A stretch of 64,000 nt of DNA from an uncultured Campylobacter sp. (GTDB lineage Bacteria; Campylobacterota; Campylobacteria; Campylobacterales; Campylobacteraceae). The notes below the pieces were generated by a model. It searched no databases and had not been told where the DNA came from. It worked only from the letters and a program-made list of their open reading frames with translations. Positions 15,944 to 24,492 of this stretch are shown piece by piece; position 1 is the first letter of the stretch; every line of letters starts with the position of its first letter. The position numbers were made by a program, and so were the translations under genes. The DNA lies in NCBI GenBank assembly GCA_945873855.1, contig CAMCEN010000001.1:120415-184414 (forward strand). The letters run 5' to 3'.

Positions 15944-18688
15944 CTAAATATTTTCCAAGCTTTCAATTTCATTATTTACTTTTTCTAGCTTAGAAGCAGC
16001 GATTTGCAAGGCTTCTTTGTTTGTAGCCAAAACATCAGCTGGGGCGTTTGCTACGAATTTTTCGTTACTTAGCATAGCACCAAGCTTTGCTACTTCTTTT
16101 TCTAGCTTTGTTTTTTGCGCATTAAGACGCTTTAAAATAGGCGCTGTATCAATACCAGCAAGCTCAATAAAGCTTTCTAAATTCTCGCTTACATCACGCA
16201 CGCAGCCAGCCTTTATCTCGCTTATAAACTCTACATTTTCACATTTTGCTAGCAGTTTGATAAAGTGGCTAAACTCGCTCAAATCAGTATTAGAGCGCAA
16301 AAACGCCTTAGCAATCTTAGCATTGCCAAGATCAACTACTGCCTTAGCCCTACGAATGCTAACGATACTCTCTATTACTAGATTAAATAGCTTTTCAATG
16401 CTTTCATTTTGCTCCCCAGCCACAGGATAGCGCATTATCATCACGCTTTTTGCACCAGATTCTAGGCTCGTTCCACTCATCTCGTGCCACAAATGCTCGC
16501 TGATAAACGGCATAAAAGGATGCAGCAATTTCATACTCTCTTTAAAAATAGAGCCAAGCTCGGCTACTGCGCTTTTATCAGCTTTGCTAAGCTCAATTCC
16601 CCAGTCGCAAAACTCATTCCACAAAAATCTATAAATCGCGCTAGCTGCGTCATTAAATCTATACTCATCAATGTTTTTTCTCACCTCAGTCACGCAAGCA
16701 TTAAAACGGCTTAGCAAGTAAGTGCCAAGCGGCGTTTTTATCTCACTTTGCTCTAAATTGGCAAAAGAACTAGCATTCATTAGCAAAAATCTACTAGCAT
16801 TGTAGATTTTATTTGTAAAATTGCGTGAGATTACCATAGCTTCATCGCTCATGCGTATATCACGGCCTTGGACGCAAAGCATCGTTAGAGTAAAGCGCAA
16901 GATATCGGCTGAAAACTCATCAATTTTTTCTAGTGGGTCAACGACATTTCCACTTGATTTACTCATTTTTTTGCCATCTTTGTCTTTTACAAGAGCATGA
17001 AGATAAATATCCTTAAATGGCAGTTCGCCCACAGCCTGTGAGCTTTGAAACATCATTCTAGCCACCCAGAAAAATAGTATATCAAAGCCAGTTATTAGCA
17101 TAGAGTTTGGATAAAACTCTTTTAAGTCCGTATCAAACCATTTTGAGCCTTTTAAAGCAGTACCATTGCCCCAGCCAAGCGTAGAAATCGGCCACAAACC
17201 ACTAGAAAACCAAGTATCAAGCACATCAGGGTCTTGAGTAAATTTATTTCCGCCACATTTTGGGCATTTGCTAGGCTTTTCGGCACGATCTGCCCACTCA
17301 TGCCCACACTCGCAGTAAAATACGGGAATTTGATGTCCCCACCACAGCTGACGGCTGATACACCAGTCTTTTAGCTCTCTCATCCACGCATTAAAGCTAT
17401 TTATCCAGTGGCTTGGATAAAACTCGCTTTGCCCCTTATTTACACGCTCTATTGCATCTTTTGCGATTTTGGATTTTACAAACCATTGCTTGCTGATATA
17501 AGGCTCTACCACATTTTTACAGCGGTAGCAGTAGCCTACTTGATTTTCATAGTCTTCGATTTTTTCTACAAAGCCCTTGCTTTCTAGCTTTTTAATGATT
17601 TCATCTCTGGCTTCAAGCCTTTCAAGTCCTTTAAACTCTCCACAATGCTCGTTTAAAATTCCCTTTTCATCAAAAATTGTGATAAACTCTAAATTATGCC
17701 TATTTCCTACTTCATAGTCGTTTGTATCGTGCGCCGGAGTTACTTTGACTACGCCTGTTCCAAAGCTCATATCCACATGCTCATCAGCGATGATTTTTAT
17801 TTTTCGCCCAAGCAAAGGTAGCTCAACAAACTTGCCTATTAAATCCTTATATCTTTCATCGTTTGGATTTACCATGACAGCAGTGTCGCCAAAGTATGTC
17901 TCAGGGCGTGTTGTAGCTACAACTATATAGGGACGCTTGCTCGCATCTTTAGCGGAGCTTGAATTTTGCTCGCTTGATGAATTACTCATTCTATCTGCAC
18001 TCGCAAAATTCTGCGCAACCCCCAAATCTGCTTCGCAATCGCCGCCTATCTCGCCATGGTTTGAAGAGCTATTTTCACATAAAAAATATCTCAAATGATA
18101 TAATTTACCCTTATTTGCCTTATGTTCTACCTCTACATCGCTTAAAGCACCATCGTGAGTACACCAGTTTACCATGTAGTTTCCACGCACGATAAGCCCT
18201 GCTTCATAAAGATTACAAAAAGCTTCTCTTACGGCATTTTTAAGCCCCTCATCCATAGTAAAGCGCTCTCTACTCCACGCAGGACTAATTCCAAGGCGGC
18301 GCATTTGATAGACGATTTGTCCGCCGCTTTTTTCTTTCCACTCCCAAACACGCTCTAAAAACTTTTCTCTGCCTAGCTCTTCTTTTTTAATTCCCTGTGC
18401 TAAAAGCTGTTTTTCAACCACATTTTGAGTAGCGATTCCTGCGTGATCTAGGCCCGGTTGCCACAGCGTTTTAAAGCCATCCATGCGCTTATAGCGAGTC
18501 ATTATATCTTGGAGTGTAAAAGTAAGTGCGTGACCGATGTGTAAAACGCCAGTTACATTAGGTGGCGGCATCATTATACAAAAGCTTTTGCCGTTTGCTA
18601 TATCAGCATTTGCGTCCGTTTCAAAATGCCCTCTCTCTTCCCAAATTTTATAGTATTTACTCTCTATCTGCCCTGCTTCATAAGCCAT
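15944..18688 (-). CDS. valS: Valyl-tRNA synthetase
   Basis: A 914-residue class I tRNA synthetase that charges tRNA-Val. The HIGH motif is in PPPNVTGVLHIGHAL and KMSKS in DGKKMSKSSGNVVDP. The editing domain carries VVATTRPET and GTGVVKVTPAHDTNDYE. The anticodon-binding domain and C-terminal coiled-coil arm (LNAQKTKLEKEVAKLGAML) are complete. An extra stretch of about 48 residues rich in Ser, Asn, Ala and Asp (from ENSSSNHGEIGG to SSSAKDASK, 17943-18085) interrupts the start of the editing domain and accounts for the unusual length. Confidence 0.96.
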   Translation of the reverse strand: MAYEAGQIESKYYKIWEERGHFETDANADIANGKSFCIMMPPPNVTGVLHIGHALTFTLQDIMTRYKRMDGFKTLWQPGLDHAGIATQNVVEKQLLAQGIKKEELGREKFLERVWEWKEKSGGQIVYQMRRLGISPAWSRERFTMDEGLKNAVREAFCNLYEAGLIVRGNYMVNWCTHDGALSDVEVEHKANKGKLYHLRYFLCENSSSNHGEIGGDCEADLGVAQNFASADRMSNSSSEQNSSSAKDASKRPYIVVATTRPETYFGDTAVMVNPNDERYKDLIGKFVELPLLGRKIKIIADEHVDMSFGTGVVKVTPAHDTNDYEVGNRHNLEFITIFDEKGILNEHCGEFKGLERLEARDEIIKKLESKGFVEKIEDYENQVGYCYRCKNVVEPYISKQWFVKSKIAKDAIERVNKGQSEFYPSHWINSFNAWMRELKDWCISRQLWWGHQIPVFYCECGHEWADRAEKPSKCPKCGGNKFTQDPDVLDTWFSSGLWPISTLGWGNGTALKGSKWFDTDLKEFYPNSMLITGFDILFFWVARMMFQSSQAVGELPFKDIYLHALVKDKDGKKMSKSSGNVVDPLEKIDEFSADILRFTLTMLCVQGRDIRMSDEAMVISRNFTNKIYNASRFLLMNASSFANLEQSEIKTPLGTYLLSRFNACVTEVRKNIDEYRFNDAASAIYRFLWNEFCDWGIELSKADKSAVAELGSIFKESMKLLHPFMPFISEHLWHEMSGTSLESGAKSVMIMRYPVAGEQNESIEKLFNLVIESIVSIRRAKAVVDLGNAKIAKAFLRSNTDLSEFSHFIKLLAKCENVEFISEIKAGCVRDVSENLESFIELAGIDTAPILKRLNAQKTKLEKEVAKLGAMLSNEKFVANAPADVLATNKEALQIAASKLEKVNNEIESLENI

Positions 18689-18699
18689 AAATAGTCCTT

Positions 18700-18939
18700 T
18701 AAATAATGATTAAAAATCAGCAATTCTAGCTAAATTTAGCTTAAAGTTTTGGGGGTTAGGGGGTATTTTTATTTGTAATTTATATTTTCTATAATTATAA
18801 ATATTAGCCTAGAATTCTAGAATTGCCTATAATTGTCTAGAATTCTAGAATTCCTAGGGCTAAAATCTAAAATTCTTAAAAAATTCTAGAATTCCTGAGG
18901 CTAGAATTCCTTAGAATTCCTTAGAATTCTAAGGAATTC
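18700..18939. repeat. Repeat-rich gap between hspR and valS
   Basis: Holds the paired G-run element GGGGGTTAGGGGGTATTTTT (18751-18770), then at 18810-18940 a dense series of GAATTC palindromes including overlapping TTAGAATTCCTTAGAATTC copies that run into the hspR stop. A/T-rich sequence at 18770-18805 could hold the valS promoter. Confidence 0.65.
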
Positions 18940-19278
18940 CTAGGGCTTGTTTTTGCTACCCAAAAAGACTATTTCGTATTTTGCGCTTTTAACCAAAGCA
19001 TTTTTGCTTGGTTTTTCTTTTAATAGGCTTTCATAGTAGCTAATCTTGCTTTGAAGTTCTAAAATCAGCTTTGCGCCAGCTAGATTAACTCCCATTTGGC
19101 GAGTGAGGCGCAGCACCTCACGCACACGATCAATATCCTCTGCGCTATATAGACGCATTTTGCCATCGCTGCGAGATGGTTCTACTAACCCTTCTTTCTC
19201 GTATTGGCGCAAAGTTTGGGGATGGATATCAAGCATTTTTGCTACTGCGCTGATTAGATATGCTACTTTTTGGCTCAT
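18940..19278 (-). CDS. hspR: HspR, MerR-family heat-shock repressor
   Basis: A 112-residue MerR-type regulator. The winged helix reads YLISAVAKMLDIHPQTLRQYEKEGLVEPSRSDGKMRLYS, where HPQTLRQYE and the R-x-Y(S) wing are typical of HspR. The C-terminal helix AKLILELQSKISYYESLL should dimerise. In Campylobacterota HspR represses cbpA-hspR and chaperone operons through HAIR-type inverted repeats. It follows cbpA by 9 bp. The first bases of the repeat cluster downstream touch its stop. Confidence 0.93.
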   Translation of the reverse strand: MSQKVAYLISAVAKMLDIHPQTLRQYEKEGLVEPSRSDGKMRLYSAEDIDRVREVLRLTRQMGVNLAGAKLILELQSKISYYESLLKEKPSKNALVKSAKYEIVFLGSKNKP

Positions 19279-19287
19279 TTTTGCCTC

Positions 19288-20172
19288 TTAAAGCTCGTTT
19301 TTAAGCAGTTCTACAAGCTCTGGGCTAAGTCTGCTAATTTCAGGCAAAATCACACTTACTTCAAGATACAAATCGCCTATTAGCCCACTTTTGCGGTTTG
19401 GGACTCCATAGCCTTTTAGGCGGATTTTTTGTCCGTTTTTTGTGCCAGCAGCGATTTTTAGACTTACTTCTTTTTTATGCGTTTTAAAGCTAACCGAACC
19501 ACCAAAAAGCGCAGTTTTTAAAGGCACTTCAAGCCTAGCTTTTAAATCATCTCCATCACGCTCAAAAACTTCATCGCTAGCGATATTCACACTTAGTATG
19601 ATGTCTGCGCCTCTTGCTGCTTTGCCTTTTAGGCGCAGTTTTTCGCCATTTTGTATGCCAGAGGGGATTTTGAAGTTTACTTCGCCGCCACTGCCTCTTA
19701 TGGTTTTGCTAGCACCATTTATCGCATCAGCTAAGCTTATTGTGATGCTCATGTGCTCGTCATTTGATCCGTAGCTAGAGCTATCAAAGCCGCTAGCCCC
19801 TTGCCCAAAAAAGTCAAATCCACCAAAACTAGCTCTAGAACTACCGCCTTTAAAACCACTGCTTTTAAAGCCGCCAAAACCGCCAAAAAGGCTATTTAAA
19901 ATGTCATTTATATCGCTGCCGCCGCCTTTGTAAAAGTCGCTAAAATCCTGTCCGCCAAACATAGAATCGCCGTATTTATCATACTGCTCGCGCTTTTTTT
20001 CATCGCTTAAAATCTCATAAGCTGCATTTATTTCTTTAAACTTCTCTTCAGCTTCTGGGCTTTTGTTTATGTCTGGGTGATATTCTTTTGCTAGCTTGCG
20101 GTAAGCTTTTTTTATTTCATCGTTACTTGCGCCTTTTGCTACGCCAAGTGTCTCATAAAGTGAGTTTGCCAT
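19288..20172 (-). CDS. cbpA: DnaJ-class co-chaperone CbpA
   Basis: The start at 20172 ([16 protein letters not shown]) has a GGATAAC ribosome binding site and is preferred over an upstream non-ATG extension, giving 294 residues. A J-domain with HPD (EYHPDINKS) is followed by a Gly/Phe-rich linker (about 75-140). There is no CxxCxGxG zinc-finger block, which marks the CbpA/DjlB type rather than DnaJ. Two C-terminal peptide-binding barrels end the protein. It stimulates DnaK. It heads an operon with hspR and is divergent from htrA, as in C. jejuni. Confidence 0.92.
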   Translation of the reverse strand: MANSLYETLGVAKGASNDEIKKAYRKLAKEYHPDINKSPEAEEKFKEINAAYEILSDEKKREQYDKYGDSMFGGQDFSDFYKGGGSDINDILNSLFGGFGGFKSSGFKGGSSRASFGGFDFFGQGASGFDSSSYGSNDEHMSITISLADAINGASKTIRGSGGEVNFKIPSGIQNGEKLRLKGKAARGADIILSVNIASDEVFERDGDDLKARLEVPLKTALFGGSVSFKTHKKEVSLKIAAGTKNGQKIRLKGYGVPNRKSGLIGDLYLEVSVILPEISRLSPELVELLKNEL

Positions 20173-20361
20173 TGTTATCCTTATAAAAATTTTTAAGCCA
20201 AAATTATAGCACAAAGTTTAGCCACTTGCACTCAAGTTTGCGCAAAAAATCAAAAAAAAAAAATATCTAGAATTCCTTAATAAATTCGCAGTTAAGATTT
20301 TATTTATAGCGTATTAAAATCTATTTTTTTATAATTTCGCAACTTACAAAAAAGGACAATG
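20173..20361. promoter_or_regulatory. Divergent cbpA/htrA promoter region with HAIR-like half-site
   Basis: ACTCAAG at 20230-20236 is an exact half of the HspR operator HAIR (CTTGAGT-N7-ACTCAAG); the left half at 20216-20222 (GTTTAGC) matches at only four of seven positions. A run of 12 A follows at 20252-20263, and a palindrome remnant at 20266-20277. TATAAT at 20330-20335 within TTTTTTTATAATTTCG is the probable htrA -10; its ribosome binding site is AAAGGA at 20351-20356. Confidence 0.5.
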
Positions 20362-21786
20362 ATGAAAAAGATTATGCTAAGCGCAGTTCTAGCAGGCTCG
20401 CTAATCTCAAGCGTGGCAGCTGCCTCAATAAGCTTTAAAGACGCAGCAGGCGACTACACAAGAAAAAACCCAGATCAAAGCACTATACTTTCATACTCAA
20501 ATGTAGTCCTAAGTGCGAAAAAATCAGTGGTAAATATCTCTACAACTCGCACAATAACGAGTGATTTTTCTGTTATGAATCCATTTAATGATCCGTTTTT
20601 TGAGGAGTTTTTTGGCTTTAAGTTCAAAAACCCTCACGGCGAACAACAAAAGCAAAAAAGCTCAGCCCTAGGCTCTGGTGTAATCATCTCAAATGACGGC
20701 TATATCGTAACAAACAACCATGTAGTAGAAGGCAGTGATGAAATAATAGTAAGCATGCTAGATAGCCAAAAAGAATACAAAGCCAAAATCGTAGGACTTG
20801 ATCCAAAAACCGACCTAGCAATCATCAAAATAGAAGCAAATGGACTTGAAGCAATCAGCTTTGGCGATAGCTCAAAGCTACTTGAGGGCGATGTGGTCTT
20901 TGCTATAGGCAATCCTTTTGGCGTGGGTGGGTCTGTAAGCTCAGGCATAATCTCAGGACTAAACAAAGACAACATTGGCCTAAATCAATACGAGGATTTT
21001 ATCCAAACTGATGCTAGCATAAATCCTGGCAACTCAGGTGGCGCGCTAGTTGACAGCCGTGGTGCGCTAGTTGGTATAAACTCAGCCATTTTAAGCCGCA
21101 GCGGCGGAAATAACGGCATAGGCTTTGCCATACCTTCAAATATGGTAAAAGAAATCGCTAGCAAGCTCATAAAAGACGGCAAAATCACTCGTGGCTACAT
21201 AGGTGTGAGCATCGGCAATCTAACAGCTGATATAAAAGAAGCCTACACAAGCCAAAAAGGCGCACTAATCATGGGCGTGGGCGAGGACAGCCCAGCAGCT
21301 AAAGCAGGACTAAAAAGAGGCGATCTAATCATAAAAGTAGATGGTAAAGAAATAGAAAACGCTAATGCGCTAAAAAATCTCATCGGCAGCTTCGAGCCAA
21401 ATAGCGAAGTAGCCGTAGAATACGAGCGTGGCGGCAAGATAAATAAAGTAAAAATTCGCCTAGCAAATATGGACGCACCAAGCGAGCAAAGCACTAATAG
21501 TTCTAGTATAAACGGGCTAGAAATCTCAAATCTAAGCAACGAAATCATGCGCAAATACAAACTGCCAGCAAACACAAAAGGCGTACTAGTAACTGATGTA
21601 AAAGAAAACAGCAGTGCTAGCAAACTAGGCTTTGCTAAGGGAGATTTGATAGTTCAAATTAACGAGCGCAGCGTAGAAAATATAGATGCCGTAAAAGACG
21701 AAATAGCAAAATCTAAAAAGCAAAACCGCAAAGTAATCGTATGGCTAGTGCGTGGCGGTATGACAATGGCAATAGTGCTAAAATAA
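20359..21786 (+). CDS. htrA: Periplasmic serine protease/chaperone HtrA (DegP/DegQ family)
   Basis: A 475-residue secreted protease with a signal peptide ending near AAAS (residue 24). The S1C triad is H121 (TNNHVVEG), D152 (KTDLAII) and S226 (NPGNSGGAL). Two PDZ domains follow (about 278-370 and 385-475; GDLIIKVDGKEIEN and GDLIVQINERSVEN). A Phe-rich loop (NPFNDPFFEEFFGFKF) is the LA loop used in oligomerisation. In Campylobacter HtrA protects against stress and cleaves E-cadherin. A second ATG at 20362 lies at better distance from AAAGGA and may be the true start. Confidence 0.95.
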   Translation: MMKKIMLSAVLAGSLISSVAAASISFKDAAGDYTRKNPDQSTILSYSNVVLSAKKSVVNISTTRTITSDFSVMNPFNDPFFEEFFGFKFKNPHGEQQKQKSSALGSGVIISNDGYIVTNNHVVEGSDEIIVSMLDSQKEYKAKIVGLDPKTDLAIIKIEANGLEAISFGDSSKLLEGDVVFAIGNPFGVGGSVSSGIISGLNKDNIGLNQYEDFIQTDASINPGNSGGALVDSRGALVGINSAILSRSGGNNGIGFAIPSNMVKEIASKLIKDGKITRGYIGVSIGNLTADIKEAYTSQKGALIMGVGEDSPAAKAGLKRGDLIIKVDGKEIENANALKNLIGSFEPNSEVAVEYERGGKINKVKIRLANMDAPSEQSTNSSSINGLEISNLSNEIMRKYKLPANTKGVLVTDVKENSSASKLGFAKGDLIVQINERSVENIDAVKDEIAKSKKQNRKVIVWLVRGGMTMAIVLK

Positions 21787-22446
21787 TCCTTGCTTTACTA
21801 AAATCTAGAATTCCCAAGGTATTTTGCTAGGAATTCTAGTTTGCAGGAATTTTAGAATTTATTCTAGAAATTCTAGATTTTGAGAATTTTAAATTATAGG
21901 AATTCTAGATTATAGAAATTCTAGAATTCCTAAGCTAAAAATACCCCCTAACCCCAAAAACGCAGATAGAGCAAGAGAATTCTAAAACAAGAGAATTCTA
22001 GATTATGGGAATTCTAGAATTCCTAGAGATTGCTTTGCTTCGCTCGCAATGACGAGAATTCTAGAATTCCCTAGCTTTTAACAGCCGCTACCGCAAAGCC
22101 CAAAGGGCAACGCAAGTTTTAGAATTCCCTAAGCCTTGTGTCATCCCCCGACTTGATCGGGGGATCTCATCATAAAATAGAGATCCTCGGGTCAAGCCCG
22201 AGATGACATAGTAAGGAATTTTAGATAAAATCTAAAATTCCTAGAGATTGCTTCGCTTCGCTCGCAATGACGAAAATTCTAGAATTCCCTAAAATACCCC
22301 TAACCCCCAACCAGCGAATGTGAAGCAACCGGCGGATGCGAAGCAAAAAAAAACGCAGATAAAACAAGAGAATTCTAGTTTGTAGGAATTCTAGGAATTC
22401 TAGAATTCCTACAAACTAGAATTCCCATAATTAAGATTTTAAAAAA
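21787..22446. repeat. 660-bp gene-free repeat block between htrA and fliE
   Basis: No gene. At least a dozen GAATTCTAGAATTC-type copies; two G-run elements in complement orientation (AATACCCCCTAACCCC near 21940; AATACCCCTAACCCCC near 22295), each followed by CGCAGATA(G/A)A; two GAGATTGCTT...CGCTCGCAATGACG elements (22026-22054, 22244-22272); a GTCATCCCC...GGGGATCTC element directly facing an inverted one (22140-22207). It separates convergent genes. Confidence 0.8.
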
Positions 22447-22812
22447 TTATAGCTGGGTTCTGGCTACTTCTTTGTATGCGCTGATTGCTTTGTTGCGGAT
22501 TTCTAGCATGAGTTTCATGCTGGTTTCTGCCTTGCCAATAGCAATAGCTGCTTGGTGAAGGTCTGTTATCTCCCCAGTTGCTAGCTCTGCTACTGCCTTA
22601 TCAGCTGCTACTTGGCTTTCATTTAGCTCGCTTAGAGTTTTGTTTAAGATAGTGCTAAACTCGCCACTTTTTTGCGCTGGGGCTGGCTGGCTGTTACTAA
22701 GCCCACCGATAGAGCCAATACCAGAGCTTATAGAGCCTATACCAGAGCTTATAGAGCCTATGCCCCCCGCACTTGCGCCCACTGCGCCTACGCCGTTTAT
22801 TATATCACTCAT
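22447..22812 (-). CDS. fliE: Flagellar hook-basal body protein FliE
   Basis: A 121-residue protein that joins the MS ring to the rod. The conserved part begins at FSTILNKTLSELNESQVAADKAVAELATGEITDLHQAAIAIGKAETSMKLMLEIRNKAISAYKE, a full FliE signature. The N-terminus is odd: residues 10-38 are Gly/Ser/Ile repeats with two tandem copies of GIGSISS and a third partial one (IGSI). It is the last gene of flgB-flgC-fliE, 3 bp after flgC. Confidence 0.94.
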   Translation of the reverse strand: MSDIINGVGAVGASAGGIGSISSGIGSISSGIGSIGGLSNSQPAPAQKSGEFSTILNKTLSELNESQVAADKAVAELATGEITDLHQAAIAIGKAETSMKLMLEIRNKAISAYKEVARTQL

Positions 22813-22815
22813 TTA

Positions 22816-23427
22816 TTATCCTTGTCTTAACATATCTATTGCGCTAGTTGCGATGTTTTTGGCACTTTGAAAGGCAGCCACATTTGCTTGATACGCCCTT
22901 GTTGCTTCTATCATATCTGCCATTTCTATTACTGGATTTACATTTGGCATCATCACATAGCCACGCTCATTGGCATCTGGATGCTGTGGGTCGTATTTCA
23001 TGATAAAATCACTATCATCACGCACGACTTTATCTACAACAACGCTCATCATCGCAGGGCGAGGAAACTGCGGCGCTGCTGGGTCATCAAGGGGATTTTC
23101 ATACCCTAGATAATCAATACCATTTGGCCCACGCAAAATCTTATTTCCTAGGGCTTTTTGCATTTCTTCTTCTACTATATTTGTGGTATTTAGCACATTT
23201 TTGCCCTCAGCAAGACCCTCTATATCGCTGGTCTTTTCTTTTAGCTTAGCATTTAGCTGAGTGCCAAAATCAACAGCCTTAAACACCACCTCACGCCTGC
23301 GGTAAGGCCCTCCCTCTGCTGTGCGAGAGGTGTTTGCGTTTGCGATATTTGAGCTGATGAGATTCATACGAAATCTCTGAGCACTTAGACCATATCCACT
23401 TATATCAAAATCACTTAAAAATGCCAT
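22816..23427 (-). CDS. flgC: Flagellar basal-body rod protein FlgC
   Basis: A 203-residue proximal rod protein, longer than the approx. 134-165 residues usual for FlgC. N-terminal FDISGYGLSAQRFRMNLISSNIANANTSRTAEGGPYRR and C-terminal NPVIEMADMIEATRAYQANVAAFQSAKNIATSAIDML are the paired helices shared by axial proteins. The extra length is in the central region (about 50-150). It lies 9 bp after flgB. Confidence 0.95.
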   Translation of the reverse strand: MAFLSDFDISGYGLSAQRFRMNLISSNIANANTSRTAEGGPYRRREVVFKAVDFGTQLNAKLKEKTSDIEGLAEGKNVLNTTNIVEEEMQKALGNKILRGPNGIDYLGYENPLDDPAAPQFPRPAMMSVVVDKVVRDDSDFIMKYDPQHPDANERGYVMMPNVNPVIEMADMIEATRAYQANVAAFQSAKNIATSAIDMLRQG

Positions 23428-23436
23428 TTTTTAACC

Positions 23437-23892
23437 TTATCCAGATAGTCTGCCACTAGCGTCAATAACGCTTGTAAAGATACCGCCAAGCTTCTTGCTA
23501 GCGCTATCTAGGGCTTGTATCATTATGCTATTTTTGCTTAGTTCGCTGGTTTCTATATCAAGGTCTACTGTGTTTGCATCATTTCTAGCCATATGGCCAT
23601 CACGCAAGAAAATAGTAGGATTCATTGCCTTTGGAAAAAGTTCAAGCGCATCAAAGTGCTTTTCGTTTGTTTTAGCTAGTTCTAGCTTTGGCTCGTTTTT
23701 CTCAGATCCAAGCTTGTAAATCTCACGCTTTTGCTGTGCTAGGGCTGTCTCAAAATCCACATCGCGCGCTTTGTAAAATGGAGTATCGATGTTTGCGATA
23801 TTTCCAGCGATGAGATTTTGGCGAAGCACACGAGCCTCAGTCGCAGCGACTACTAGGGCTTTTGACTTGTTTGGACTAAATCCTGCGAACAT
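23437..23892 (-). CDS. flgB: Flagellar basal-body rod protein FlgB
   Basis: A 151-residue proximal rod protein. RVLRQNLIAGNIANIDTPFYKARDVDFE at the N-terminus and IETSELSKNSIMIQALDSASKKLGGIFTSVI near the C-terminus are FlgB hallmarks. It heads flgB-flgC-fliE behind a good sigma-54 promoter (23923-23938). The ribosome binding site is AAAGGAAAAAAATG. Confidence 0.95.
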   Translation of the reverse strand: MFAGFSPNKSKALVVAATEARVLRQNLIAGNIANIDTPFYKARDVDFETALAQQKREIYKLGSEKNEPKLELAKTNEKHFDALELFPKAMNPTIFLRDGHMARNDANTVDLDIETSELSKNSIMIQALDSASKKLGGIFTSVIDASGRLSG

Positions 23893-23922
23893 TTTTTTCC
23901 TTTATTTTTGATATGCTTTTAT

Positions 23923-23938
23923 AAGCAAATTTCGTTCC
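23923..23938 (-). promoter_or_regulatory. Sigma-54 (RpoN) promoter of flgBC-fliE
   Basis: On the minus strand GGAA-CGAAAT-TTGCTT matches the Campylobacter sigma-54 consensus (GGAA-N6-TTGCTT) exactly. It lies about 30 bp upstream of the flgB ATG, leaving a short leader with an AAAGGA ribosome binding site. FlgR/FlgS-dependent control of rod genes is known in C. jejuni. Confidence 0.8.
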
Positions 23939-23939
23939 A

Positions 23940-24156
23940 AAATTGCCTAGGCGATTCGTCTCGCAGCACTATTATACTAAAATCCTGCGGAAATTCTAAA
24001 TTCTCGCGGTAGCGGCAGTTAAAATAGGCTCCAAGATTGCGAGGCAAATTTCATAGAAACTTCGTTTTGGCTAGCGCGCGCCAAAGCACGCCAAAGATAG
24101 AATACATAATTCATCGAGGCGCGCGGTAGTCAAAGGTGTCCGCAAGCTGAGCCAGC
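23940..24156. repeat. GC-rich hairpin element upstream of flgB
   Basis: No gene. At 23950-23985, CGATTCGTCTCGCAGCACTATTATA is the reverse complement of part of 966-993. Around 24065-24130, GCGCGCGCCAAAGCACGCC-AAAGATAGAATACATAATTC-ATCGAGGCGCGCGG resembles the GC-flanked GATAGAATGC element at 905-955. The strong GC inverted repeats would form a hairpin and may end azlCD or flagellar transcription. Confidence 0.5.
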
Positions 24157-24492
24157 CTACTCTAGGAATTCTAGAATTCCCTGCGCTTTTGCCCACATAT
24201 AAAGCATATATAAAATAGTACTAAGCGCAATGCTAAGCAAAAAGTTTTTACGCCACAGCTGCAAGCCAATAGCCAAAATAGCGCAAAAAATAGCCACCCC
24301 AAGCCCTAGCCCACTTACATTAAGAGAGTTTATGGCATAAACTAGCAAGATTGCCATTATCACAATGCCGCTATTTTTTTGTAAATACAGCAGATTTTCG
24401 TTGTTAGTGTTTTTTTTAAAGACAAAATATGCCAAAAAACGAGTAAGCGCAGTCACCACGCCAGCTACGATAGTGTAAGCTAAAAGCTCCAT
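24157..24492 (-). CDS. azlD: Branched-chain amino acid exporter small subunit, AzlD family
   Basis: A 111-residue membrane protein with four hydrophobic segments (AYTIVAGVVTALTRFLAYFV, IVIMAILLVYAINSL and others), matching AzlD. It pairs with AzlC, which it overlaps by 13 bp. Its last residues, GILEFLE, are encoded by a copy of the palindromic repeat that also supplies the stop codon (24157-24182), so the C-terminus has been rewritten by the repeat. Confidence 0.85.
   Translation of the reverse strand: MELLAYTIVAGVVTALTRFLAYFVFKKNTNNENLLYLQKNSGIVIMAILLVYAINSLNVSGLGLGVAIFCAILAIGLQLWRKNFLLSIALSTILYMLYMWAKAQGILEFLE

Noticed and set aside
21787..22446. A small RNA or tRNA gene in the htrA-fliE gap
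   Set aside because: No cloverleaf or promoter-terminator arrangement could be found; the hairpins all belong to dispersed repeats.
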